Shown in pieces: positions 49,570-57,785 of a stretch of DNA of 64,000 nucleotides (position 1 is the first letter of the stretch; every line of letters begins with the position of its first letter). Under the pieces are notes generated by a model. It was not told the DNA's origin. It did not search any database and was given only the letters and a program-made list of their open reading frames with translations. The DNA is taken from the NCBI GenBank assembly GCA_965206025.1, contig CBDBIU010000003.1, positions 1-64,000 of the forward strand. The letters are read 5' to 3'. Position numbers and translations under genes: made by a program. The DNA comes from G963668345 sp965206025. GTDB lineage: Bacteria > Acidobacteriota > Terriglobia > Bryobacterales > UBA6623.

Positions 49570-51660
49570 TCAGCAAGCCGGCACGGCTTGCAACTGCTTT
49601 TTCGCCTCTGCGACCACGCTGTCCGCCGTGAAGCCGAACTTCTTCTGGAGTTCTTTGAGCGGAGCGGAGGCGCCGAATGTTCTCATGCCGATGCTGTACC
49701 CTCCCGGCCCGACGTACCGGTCCCAACCAAGAGTAGAGGCCTGCTCGACGGAAACCCGAGCGGTCACCTCGGGCGGAATAACGCTGTCTCGGTACGGGCG
49801 GTCCTGCTGCTCGAATAGCTCCCAGGAGGGCATGCTCACGACTCGCGCTTGGATTCCCTCGGCCTTCAATTGCTCGTAAGCGTCCACGCAGAGGCCCACT
49901 TCGCTGCCCGTCGCCAGTAAGAGAACGTCCGATGTTCCACACTCGGCGTCGGCCAAGACGTAGGCTCCTCGGGCAAGACCGGAGGCCGGCGCATAGTGGT
50001 CTCGGTCCAAGGTCGGCAGAGCTTGCCGGGAGAGCACCAGCGCGAGCGGCTCGTGACGAAGCCGTAGGATGACTCGCCAAGCCTCGACCACCTCGTTCGC
50101 ATCGCCGGGACGCAGCGTGATCAGTCCCGGAACGGCGCGCAAGGAGGCAAGTTGCTCGACCGGCTGGTGCGTTGGGCCGTCTTCGCCCACGCCAATCGAG
50201 TCGTGCGTGAAGATGTAGATGGCCGGCAATTCCATCAACGCGCTCAGCCTGATCGCGGGGCGGGAATAGTCGCTGAAAATCAGAAAGCCCGAGCCGAAGG
50301 GGCGAACTTTGCAGTGTGAAAGACCATTCAGGATTGAGGCCATGGCGTGTTCGCGGACGCCAAAATGAACGTTGCGGCCTCCGGGGGTGGCAGCCGTGAA
50401 ATCGCCTGCTCCCGAGAACGTCAGCCGCGTCTTGGTGGAGGGAGACAGATCGGCTGAGCCGCCAACAAGCCAAGGGATATTCTGGGCCACCACATTCATC
50501 ACTTGACCCGACGCGTCCCTGCCGGATACGCCCTTCGGGTCCGCCGGAAAGCTCGGCAGAGCAAGCGGCAACTCCTCGGGCAACTCGCGGTGCTGCATGC
50601 GGTAAAGGTGGTCGGCCGGCGTCGGATGAGCTTTTCGGTATTCCCCAAAACTCTTCATCCAGGCCTCGCGAAGGGAGCGGCCTCGCTGGGAGATCTGCCG
50701 CTGAAAGCTCTCGCTGACCGCCTCGGGAACGAGAAACTTGGCGTCTTCGGGCCAACCGTAGGTCTTCTTGGTGAGCCGAACCTCATCCTCCCCTAGCGGA
50801 GCGCCGTGGGCCGCGCTGGTATCCTGCTTATTCGGCGAGCCGTAGGCGATGTGGCTGTCGACGATAATCAAGGTCGGGCGATCCTGGACGTTCTTGAAAG
50901 TGTTGAACGCCCGGTCGAGCATTTCCAGATCGTTGGCGTCGCCCACGCGAGTGACATTCCATCCGTAGCCGATGAAGCGCGTAGCGACGTCGTCGCTGAA
51001 GGCCCAATCGGTGTGACCCTCGATCGAAATCTTGTTGTTGTCGTAGATCCAGCAAAGGTTCGAGAGTTTCAGGTGGCCGGCGAGGGAGGCCGCCTCGCTA
51101 CTGACACCTTCCATCATGCAGCCGTCCCCGCAAAGCGCGTAGGTGTCGTAGTCAAACATCGTGAATTCGGGACGGTTGAAATAGTCGGCCATCCATTTAC
51201 CGGCCATGGCCATGCCCACGCTGGTGGCTACCCCTTGGCCGAGCGGGCCCGTGGTCGTCTCAACCCCCGAGGTCCAGCGGTACTCGGGATGACCGGGCGA
51301 CTTGCTCTCGAACTGTCGAAAACGCTGGATGTCTTCGAGAGTTACGGCCAGCTTGCCCAGCGCCTCGTACCTAGGGTTGACGGCTCGAACACGGCACAAA
51401 TGCAGCATCGAGTACAGCAACATCGAAGCATGGCCTATTGAGAGGACAAAGCGATCGCGGTTCGGCCAAATGGGGTCCTCGGGGTCAAACCGCAGATGGC
51501 GCTGCCACAGGCAGTAGACGACCGGCGCCATGGCCATCGGTGTGCCTGGGTGGCCGGAATTGGCCTGTTGTACGGCGTCCATCGATAGCGTCCGGATCGT
51601 GTTGACGCATAGTGTATCGATCTGATCCGGATCGTCGGCCGTAATCGGGCTCCTCGTCAT
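49570..51660 (-). CDS. tkt: transketolase
   Basis: 696 aa from the ATG at 51660, preceded by GGGAGG; an ATG 24 bp earlier (51684) has no ribosome site. TPP/Mg-dependent enzyme of the pentose phosphate pathway, moving two-carbon units between sugar phosphates. Signatures: MDAVQQANSGHPGTPMAMAP, TTGPLGQGVATSVGMAMAGK, YALCGDGCMMEGVSSEAAS (Mg-TPP) and IYDNNKISIEGHTD. Also IYIFTHDSIGVGEDGPTHQP and the C-terminal LLATGSEVGLCVDAYEQL. It is complete and isolated, so probably has its own promoter. Confidence 0.96.
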   Translation of the reverse strand: MTRSPITADDPDQIDTLCVNTIRTLSMDAVQQANSGHPGTPMAMAPVVYCLWQRHLRFDPEDPIWPNRDRFVLSIGHASMLLYSMLHLCRVRAVNPRYEALGKLAVTLEDIQRFRQFESKSPGHPEYRWTSGVETTTGPLGQGVATSVGMAMAGKWMADYFNRPEFTMFDYDTYALCGDGCMMEGVSSEAASLAGHLKLSNLCWIYDNNKISIEGHTDWAFSDDVATRFIGYGWNVTRVGDANDLEMLDRAFNTFKNVQDRPTLIIVDSHIAYGSPNKQDTSAAHGAPLGEDEVRLTKKTYGWPEDAKFLVPEAVSESFQRQISQRGRSLREAWMKSFGEYRKAHPTPADHLYRMQHRELPEELPLALPSFPADPKGVSGRDASGQVMNVVAQNIPWLVGGSADLSPSTKTRLTFSGAGDFTAATPGGRNVHFGVREHAMASILNGLSHCKVRPFGSGFLIFSDYSRPAIRLSALMELPAIYIFTHDSIGVGEDGPTHQPVEQLASLRAVPGLITLRPGDANEVVEAWRVILRLRHEPLALVLSRQALPTLDRDHYAPASGLARGAYVLADAECGTSDVLLLATGSEVGLCVDAYEQLKAEGIQARVVSMPSWELFEQQDRPYRDSVIPPEVTARVSVEQASTLGWDRYVGPGGYSIGMRTFGASAPLKELQKKFGFTADSVVAEAKKQLQAVPAC

Positions 51661-51809
51661 GAGAGAACCTCCCGCGTTATTCATCGCACTCTAGCCCCTG
51701 AGACTTTAGCTCCCGCGCCCTTTCTTTTTAGGGATTTAACGCCCGGCTTCGGGGTTTCTTCGGCGGATCGAGAAACCGGCCGGGTGGGCGATCGCTCGTG
51801 AACCGGGGC

Positions 51810-52649
51810 TCAGAGCGGCAAGCCGGCGCGGGCAAGCGCTTCCCGCAGAGTCTTCTCGGAGTGCAGCCCTACCAGGTAGGAAACGATTCTGCCCCGGCGA
51901 TCAATAACCACGGCCGTTGGGATGGCGGTAACCTGAAACTGCCCGGCGACCTTGTTTCCGCTGTCCACCAGAGTCGGGAAGGTATACCCGTTTCCCTTGA
52001 CAAAGTTTCGCGCGTTCCGCTCGGACTCGCCGTTGACCCCAAGCAGGACCAAACCCCTAGGGGCGAGCTCCCGGTTCAACGCCTCGAGTTGGGGCATTCC
52101 CCTGCGGCACACCCCGCACCAGGTAGCCCAGAAGTTCAGCATCACGACCTTGCCTCGCAACCCCGCCAGCCGAAACGATCTTCGCGATAGGTCGGTCAAC
52201 GCGAAGTCGCCGGCCAGTTGCCCAAGCAAACTGCCTTGGGGCGGGCGGTCCGGCTCGGTTGTTGCGCCCTCAGGCGGCCGGTCTTCCCGAGGGAGGCGGG
52301 TGCTGATCACGCTAACCAACACCTGACCGTCGAAGGACGCTTTCCGGCGCGTCTGCTCGAAGTCTTCCGCGCCCGCGACGAAACTCTTCGAAACATATCC
52401 GCGAACGGTGCTACCATCCATCTCGACCGACACCGAGTAGCAAGGGCTCTCTCCACCCGCGATCGAGAATCGCAGTCGCAAGACCTGGCCCTTCCGCAGC
52501 GAGGCGACTTCCGGTGCATGGTCAGAGCATTCGGAACGCAGCGAAACCTGCTCTTCCTTGACGACAAGATGCGTGGCGCCCGCCAGCGGGGTCTGCCAGG
52601 AGAAGAGCAGGCCCGCTGCAATTGCGATCGAGACTTGGAGAGAAGTCAC
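51810..52649 (-). CDS. TlpA-like thiol-disulfide oxidoreductase
   Basis: 279 aa from a GTG at 52649 that starts a clean signal peptide (TSLQVSIAIAAGLLFSWQTP); the frame stays open up to 52868 and an ATG at 52712 is an alternative. The mature N-terminal half is beta-rich (VRGYVSKSFVAGAEDFEQ), possibly SH3-like. The C-terminal half is an AhpC-TSA/TlpA thioredoxin domain: GKVVMLNFWATWCGVCRRGM (CXXC active site), VLLGVNGESERNARNFVKGN and the cis-Pro region VTAIPTAVVIDRRG. Envelope-located reductase, for example for cytochrome c maturation; the partner is unknown. Confidence 0.8.
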   Translation of the reverse strand: MTSLQVSIAIAAGLLFSWQTPLAGATHLVVKEEQVSLRSECSDHAPEVASLRKGQVLRLRFSIAGGESPCYSVSVEMDGSTVRGYVSKSFVAGAEDFEQTRRKASFDGQVLVSVISTRLPREDRPPEGATTEPDRPPQGSLLGQLAGDFALTDLSRRSFRLAGLRGKVVMLNFWATWCGVCRRGMPQLEALNRELAPRGLVLLGVNGESERNARNFVKGNGYTFPTLVDSGNKVAGQFQVTAIPTAVVIDRRGRIVSYLVGLHSEKTLREALARAGLPL

Positions 52650-53011
52650 TACGGGAATCTTACCCCGTCGGAAATATCGACACAAGAGAACGAGGGCCCA
52701 ATCCCGCCGCATCCCGCCGATTTTAACGGCCGTGTATCGGGCATGAAAATGCCTGGACTCCTCGCGCCGGTAGCCCTGAGAGGAGGCAATTAGGCGGCAC
52801 ACAGGCCCATTGCGGGAGGTCTCCACAATTGAAAGCTGTAGCAAGATAGGGGAATCGACCCGTGACAAGCGGCTTGATTCGCACCCGACGAGATTCTGCT
52901 AGGCTGGGCCCCTTGGAAACAGGTTCGCCCCTACTGCTGACGCAAGCGGCGTCGATGGCCGCCGCTCGCCGTCGGCGTTTCACAACTTTGAGTTTGAAAA
53001 GGAAGGCGACG

Positions 53012-54004
53012 GTGTCCGATTGGCTGGTCCGGAGTGCTGTTGCCGTGCTCGTGTTGGCCGGCTGGCAGTGCGGCGGCCCCGACCGCGCAGCTACGCTCGA
53101 GTTGAAGTTCGGCCACGTCGCTCAACCGGGATCACTGATCGCGGTCTCGGCCGAAGAGTTCGCTCGCCGCGCGAACGAAAAATTAGGCGCTAGCGCCAGG
53201 GTGATCGTCTTTGGGTCATCTCAACTCGGCAACGACGAGATCCTGCTCCAGAAGCTCAAGCTGGAAACGGTCGACTTCGCGCTGCCCTCCACCATCATGT
53301 CTTCGGTGGTCAATGCTTTCGGTCTTTTTGAAATGCCCTATTTGGTAAAGGATCGCGAGCACATGCGGCGGATCGAGAAAGAGATCTTCCTGCCGAAAAT
53401 CGCGCCGCTAGCCGAAGAGAAGGGCTACAAGATCGTCTCTGTTTGGGAAAACGGCTTTCGCCATATCACCAACAACGTTCGCCCCATCGTTGTTCCCGAC
53501 GACTTGCGAGGTATCAAGCTGCGCACGCCGAGAGGCCGCTGGCGAGTGAAGCTATTTCAAAGTTTCGGAGCCAACCCAACACCGATGCCGCTCTCTGAAG
53601 TTTTCGTGGCTCTCCAGACCGGAGTGACCGACGGACAGGAAAACCCTCTCGCCCAGACCTATGGTGGAAAGTTCTTCGAAGTGCAAGACTACCTCTCGCT
53701 TACCAGCCACGTTTACAGTCCCGCCTATCTCACCGTAGGAACCAAGAGATGGGCCAAACTCCCACCGGGAATCCGGCGAATCTTGGAGCGCGCCGCCCGT
53801 GAAACCCAGGAGTTCGTCACCACCACGGCGGAACAAATGGATCAAGAGTTACTCGAAAAGCTGAAGGGATCAAGCATTCAGGTGAACACGGCCGACCGCG
53901 CAAGCTTTCTCGCGGCCAGCCGTTCTATCTACGAGGACTTCACCCGTTCCATCTCCGGCGCCGAAGGGTGGGTGAAGAGTTCGCTGGCACTGGCTACTCC
54001 TTAG
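53012..54004 (+). CDS. TRAP transporter solute-binding protein (DctP family)
   Basis: 330 aa from a GTG at 53012 with AGGAAGG five bases upstream; the longer frame from 52862 has no signal before it. Signal/lipoprotein-like leader SAVAVLVLAGWQCGG. DctP features: LELKFGHVAQPGSLIAVSAE, VIVFGSSQLGNDEILLQKLK, FGLFEMPYLVKDREHMRR, DDLRGIKLRTPRGRWR, then LSEVFVALQTGVTDGQENPL. It captures an organic acid (or similar) for a TRAP membrane permease. No DctQM genes are adjacent, so the permease must be elsewhere or lost. The TAG stop is the first triplet of a family A element. Confidence 0.85.
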   Translation: MSDWLVRSAVAVLVLAGWQCGGPDRAATLELKFGHVAQPGSLIAVSAEEFARRANEKLGASARVIVFGSSQLGNDEILLQKLKLETVDFALPSTIMSSVVNAFGLFEMPYLVKDREHMRRIEKEIFLPKIAPLAEEKGYKIVSVWENGFRHITNNVRPIVVPDDLRGIKLRTPRGRWRVKLFQSFGANPTPMPLSEVFVALQTGVTDGQENPLAQTYGGKFFEVQDYLSLTSHVYSPAYLTVGTKRWAKLPPGIRRILERAARETQEFVTTTAEQMDQELLEKLKGSSIQVNTADRASFLAASRSIYEDFTRSISGAEGWVKSSLALATP

Positions 54005-54199
54005 CCCGCTTTTCTCACCACCTGACGGTCGAAGCACGCAATAGGCCCGCCATCACTGCGTTGCGCTTGCTCGCCGTGCTCAACGTAGGGTTCAAGTACG
54101 CCCGCATTATTCAAGAAATGCGGCACCGAGCAGCTCGCGCCTTGCACTGACGGGCCTCTCACGCACTTCGTCTCGCCACGTGGTGAGAAAAGCGGGCTA
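54002..54199 (+). repeat. full-length family A fold-back element (reference copy)
   Basis: 198 bp, starts TAGCCCGCTTTTCTCACCAC and ends with its exact 20-bp complement (GTGGTGAGAAAAGCGGGCTA). The inverted similarity extends imperfectly for ~55 bp per arm (CGAAGCACGCAATAGGCCCG against the complement CGAAGTGCGTGAGAGGCCCG). The centre holds a small palindrome, CGCATTATTCAAGAAATGCG. Flanks read TTAG on the left and CTAG on the right. There is no open frame of note. The inverted near-copy at 63761-63957 is the same length within one base. Confidence 0.9.
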
Positions 54200-54268
54200 G
54201 AGGCGGTATTTTCAAGGCAGAATGCGGGCGGGTCGGCGGGTTGCGTTTTCCATACCCCCAGGGCCACC

Positions 54269-55888
54269 ATGGTGGGTACAGTTAAACCCGTGGAAACCGC
54301 CGCCCTAATCGAGTTTCTGCTGCTTCTGTTGATTGCCGCCTCGCTGATCGCGATGGCGACGATCCGCCTGAAAATCCCCTACACGGTCGCGCTGGTCGTC
54401 GGTGGGTTTCTGATCGACCTGTTCCACTTCCCGATCGTTGAAAAAATCAGCGAGAGTACGGGCGTGCTGACGCCCGAGGTCATCATGATGCTGTTCCTGC
54501 CTGCTTTGCTTTTCGAGGCCGGCATCAACATCCACGTTCGGCATCTGCGGGAAAACCTGGTTCCGATTCTCTTGTTCGCCGTGTTCGGCGTCGTATCGGC
54601 GACCCTCGTAACCGGGTTCGCGGTCTACTTGGGCGCCGGCCTTCCTCTGATGGTCGCCATGTTGTTCGGCGCGCTGATCGCCGCCACTGATCCTATTTCC
54701 GTCCTGGCTCTTTTCAAGGAAATGGGTGTTTCCAAACGCCTGGCTGTGTTGGTCGAGGGCGAGAGCCTCTTCAACGACGGGACGGCTGTCGTCGTCTTCG
54801 GCATCTTGCTCGAAGCCGTGCGAACGGGCCATCTTGATTTAGCCGCCGGCGTCGGAGAGTTTATCGTCGTTGCGCTGGGCGGAGCCGCGCTCGGGGTCGC
54901 TTTGGGTTACGTCGTCAGCAAGGTCACACAACGCATCGACAATCCCCAAATTGAAATCACCCTGACCACGGTCCTTGCCTATGGGTCGTTTCTGATCGCC
55001 GAGCATCTTCAAGTTTCCGGCGTGATTGCCACGGTGGGGGCGGGGGTGATGATCGGCAACTTCGGCGCCGAGGTCGGCATGAGCTCCCGCACGCGCGTGG
55101 CGCTTTGGTCGTTTTGGGAATACCTAGGGTTTGTCGTCAACTCGCTGGTCTTCCTGCTCATCGGCATCGAGGTGCACATCAGCGATCTGCTCGGCTCGTG
55201 GCCCGCCATCGTGTTGGCCGTGGGGGCAGTCCTTTTGGGACGTTTGATTTCGATCTATGCCCTGACGCCGCTCGCTAATGCGCTGACCGACAAGATTCCC
55301 CGTTCCTGGCAGCACGTCCTGTTTTGGGGCGGTATCCATGGGAGCGTTTCGATCGCTCTGGCGCTGAGTCTTGAAGCGGACTTCCCGCACCGCCGCGAAA
55401 TTCTGGCCATGACGTTCGGCGTGGTAGCCTTCTCGATCATCATCCAAGGACTTACCGTGAAGCCGCTGGCCCGCCGGCTGGGACTCGAAGAGGGCCAAGA
55501 GGACGAATATGATCGGGTGAAAGTCCGCCAGATGGCGGCAACGGCCGCTCTTGCCGAGCTCGACGAGCTCGAAAAGGGGCACGTCGTCTCTCCCCAGGTC
55601 TGCGATCAGTTGCGCGCCGAATTACAGGGGCAAATTCAGCAGGTTCGCGGTGAAATCGACGCCCTGCACGGGCGCTACCGGACCTGGGCCGAGGAAGAGA
55701 TCAAACTGGCTCGCACGCGCATGATCGCGGCGCAGAAAACCGTCATTCAGCGGGCCACGGGCCAAGGTCTCATCTCGCTTCACACGGCGGAAACCATGCT
55801 GGCTCAGGCCGACGACGAGCTCGACGCGGTCACGGGCGGCGCGGCCGATGAGGAACGAAGCTCGGCTGACGGGCCCGGGGCGGGCTAA
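54269..55888 (+). CDS. Na+/H+ antiporter, CPA1 (NhaP/NhaK-like)
   Basis: 539 aa with about 12 membrane helices. CPA1 signatures: MLFLPALLFEAGINIHVRHL, FGALIAATDPISVLALFKEM (the TDP unwound helix) and the ion-binding LVEGESLFNDGTAVVVFGIL (FND). Also WGGIHGSVSIALALSLE. After residue ~400 a cytoplasmic helical tail (DELEKGHVVSPQVCDQLRAE ... EEIKLARTRMIAAQKTVIQR) probably dimerises or senses pH. Exchanges Na+ (or K+) for H+ across the cytoplasmic membrane. Its stop codon overlaps the stop of the oppositely oriented CPA2 gene. A family A element lies just upstream of its promoter region. Confidence 0.9.
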   Translation: MVGTVKPVETAALIEFLLLLLIAASLIAMATIRLKIPYTVALVVGGFLIDLFHFPIVEKISESTGVLTPEVIMMLFLPALLFEAGINIHVRHLRENLVPILLFAVFGVVSATLVTGFAVYLGAGLPLMVAMLFGALIAATDPISVLALFKEMGVSKRLAVLVEGESLFNDGTAVVVFGILLEAVRTGHLDLAAGVGEFIVVALGGAALGVALGYVVSKVTQRIDNPQIEITLTTVLAYGSFLIAEHLQVSGVIATVGAGVMIGNFGAEVGMSSRTRVALWSFWEYLGFVVNSLVFLLIGIEVHISDLLGSWPAIVLAVGAVLLGRLISIYALTPLANALTDKIPRSWQHVLFWGGIHGSVSIALALSLEADFPHRREILAMTFGVVAFSIIIQGLTVKPLARRLGLEEGQEDEYDRVKVRQMAATAALAELDELEKGHVVSPQVCDQLRAELQGQIQQVRGEIDALHGRYRTWAEEEIKLARTRMIAAQKTVIQRATGQGLISLHTAETMLAQADDELDAVTGGAADEERSSADGPGAG

Positions 55889-57204
55889 GTTCGACTGAAT
55901 AGGACCTTCAATAGCGGCGGCGTGGCCAACGTCGTCACCATAACCATCACCACCATGGCGGAAAACGTTTCCGAGGAAAACACCGGCTGGCCAGTCACCA
56001 TCAGGCCGGCGCCGATGCCGGCAAAGATCAGTCCCACCTCGCCGCGAGGAATCATACCCACGCCGACGGCAAGCCGGTTGATGCCTTTCTCCAGCACGCC
56101 GAGCGAGCAAATCTGCTTGCCTACGATGGCAGCCAAACTCAACGCACCCGCGAACTGCAGAACCCGCCAATCGGCGAACGATCGCAAATCGACGCGTAAC
56201 CCCATCACGACGAAGAATACCGGCACCAGGATGGAGCTGATCGGGGAGACAATGTGCTCGAAACTCTCCGAGCGCATCCTCGTATAGCCTTGGTAGTGCT
56301 TTTCATCGAGCACCAAACCGGCGGCAAAAGCGCCGATGATGGGCGCTAAACCGAAAACCTCCGCCAGCCCGGCCAGCGAGAAGCAATGACAGACGCTCAG
56401 CACGATGGGCATGCCGCCGACCTTGGCGGCCGCCCCGATCTGCAGGATCTTGCCGCCGACGAAGCGCCCGGCCACGATCGCCACGGCAAGAAAAATGATG
56501 GACTTACCGATAATCACCAGCACCGGTAGAATGGAGATGTCGCCCGCCGTCCCTGTTCCGATCGAAGTGATGAGGCCGCTGGCCACCGACAAGATGATCA
56601 AACCGAGCACATCGTCCACCACCGCCGCTCCCAGAATGATGCGCGCCTCCTTGGTGCCCATCTTGCCAAGGTCCTTGAGCACGCGGGCGGTGATGCCCAC
56701 GCTCGTCGCCGCCAGCGTAGCGCCGGCAAACAGGTGAACATACCAGTCCGACTCGGGCAGAAAATACGTCGAGACCGCATACCCCAGCAGGACGGGCGCG
56801 ACGACCCCTAAGGCGGCCACCAGCAGGGCCGAGGCCCCCACCGCCAACAGCTCGCCCATGTTCGATTCCAAACCCACTTCGAACAGCAGCAAGATGACTC
56901 CGATCTCGGCGAACAGCGCCAAGCCCGAATCGCTCTTGAAGGCTTCGAGGCCGGTAACTCCCACCAAATAAAGATTCCCCAAAACCATCCCCAGGACCAG
57001 CTCTCCCAGTACGGCCGGCTGATTCCAAGTCTCGAACAGCTCCCCCCCGACCTTGGCGGCCAGCAGAATTGTGACGATGTAGAAGAGGAAGCGGAACACG
57101 CTAACGTGCCCCGTGTGCTCGTCCCCGGCGTGAGCTTCCGGGGCCACCGATATCACGACGACCATAAAGGCAAGCATGCCGATGAGGAATAGAATGCTTT
57201 TCAT
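55885..57204 (-). CDS. cation:proton antiporter, CPA2 (KefB/NapA-like)
   Basis: 439 aa. A possible cleavable leader (LFLIGMLAFMVVVISVAPEA) and His-containing stretch (GDEHTGHVS) precede about 12 helices. Signatures: LGELVLGMVLGNLYLVGV, LFAEIGVILLLFEVGLESN, TLAATSVGITARVLKDLGK, the ion-binding GAAVVDDVLGLIILSVASG (DD) and GLAEVFGLAPIIGAFAAGLV. No C-terminal TrkA-N domain, so not a K+ efflux channel of the Kef type with nucleotide control. Converges with the CPA1 gene with 4 bp of overlap. Confidence 0.9.
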   Translation of the reverse strand: MKSILFLIGMLAFMVVVISVAPEAHAGDEHTGHVSVFRFLFYIVTILLAAKVGGELFETWNQPAVLGELVLGMVLGNLYLVGVTGLEAFKSDSGLALFAEIGVILLLFEVGLESNMGELLAVGASALLVAALGVVAPVLLGYAVSTYFLPESDWYVHLFAGATLAATSVGITARVLKDLGKMGTKEARIILGAAVVDDVLGLIILSVASGLITSIGTGTAGDISILPVLVIIGKSIIFLAVAIVAGRFVGGKILQIGAAAKVGGMPIVLSVCHCFSLAGLAEVFGLAPIIGAFAAGLVLDEKHYQGYTRMRSESFEHIVSPISSILVPVFFVVMGLRVDLRSFADWRVLQFAGALSLAAIVGKQICSLGVLEKGINRLAVGVGMIPRGEVGLIFAGIGAGLMVTGQPVFSSETFSAMVVMVMVTTLATPPLLKVLFSRT

Positions 57205-57785
57205 TTGTTCCTTATCTCGGACGCCGGAGTCACGATTCTTGCCCTCTCACAGCGCTGCGACAACCTGTCAGCCTTTCAGGGGAACGGTAAGACGGTGACA
57301 CCCTCGCTCGCCCGGACCCTTGCGACCCATTGCCCATGTCCGGCCGGACATGGGGATGAACAGAGGTTCCAACATTCCTACCTTAGCACCTCGCGGTCCC
57401 GGCTCGATTCGCCCTGCTTTCACCGGCCTCTGCCACGGGACTCACGCCAAAACGCCCGCCGGAGGATCGAACCTAGCCGAGGGTCAAAGCCGGTTCGGGC
57501 GCCAATTGGCGCCTGGCAACGATTTTCGCCTCTGCAACTCCTTTGTTTCCCCGTATGGTTAGACGAGGAAAATCGGTGACCGGACCCTTTCTTGCGGTCA
57601 AGGACTTCACGACGAGTTCTTAAGGCCAAGTACTTCACGACGGGCTGCTAAGTAGAGATATCGGCAATTGTCGACTCTGGACTAGCCCGCTTCTCTACTT
57701 TGGAAATAAGGCTCGCACTTGGACTCAGATACGCCGGGGCCGTATTTTCATGTTGGGAGGTGGTCTCCGCTGAACAATGAGGCCG
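57205..57785. other. 581-bp gene-free region
   Basis: Contains a tandem of two ~20-bp direct repeats (GACTTCACGACGAGTTCTTA, then TACTTCACGACGGGCTGCTA at 57604-57651) and a family A terminal fragment CTAGCCCGCTTCTCTAC at 57682-57698. Upstream sequence of both flanking genes; no reliable promoter or RNA could be identified. Confidence 0.5.

Noticed and set aside
49532..50755. 407-codon frame overlapping tkt
   Set aside because: Frame-shifted shadow of transketolase with no conserved motif.
54305..54832. 175-codon minus-strand frame within the CPA1 antiporter gene
   Set aside because: Asp/Gln/His-rich antisense of membrane helices, a known artefact of transporter genes.
57604..57651. Tandem ~20-bp repeats that might be a CRISPR start
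   Set aside because: Only two imperfect units with a spacer of a few bases; no array, no cas genes anywhere in the window.
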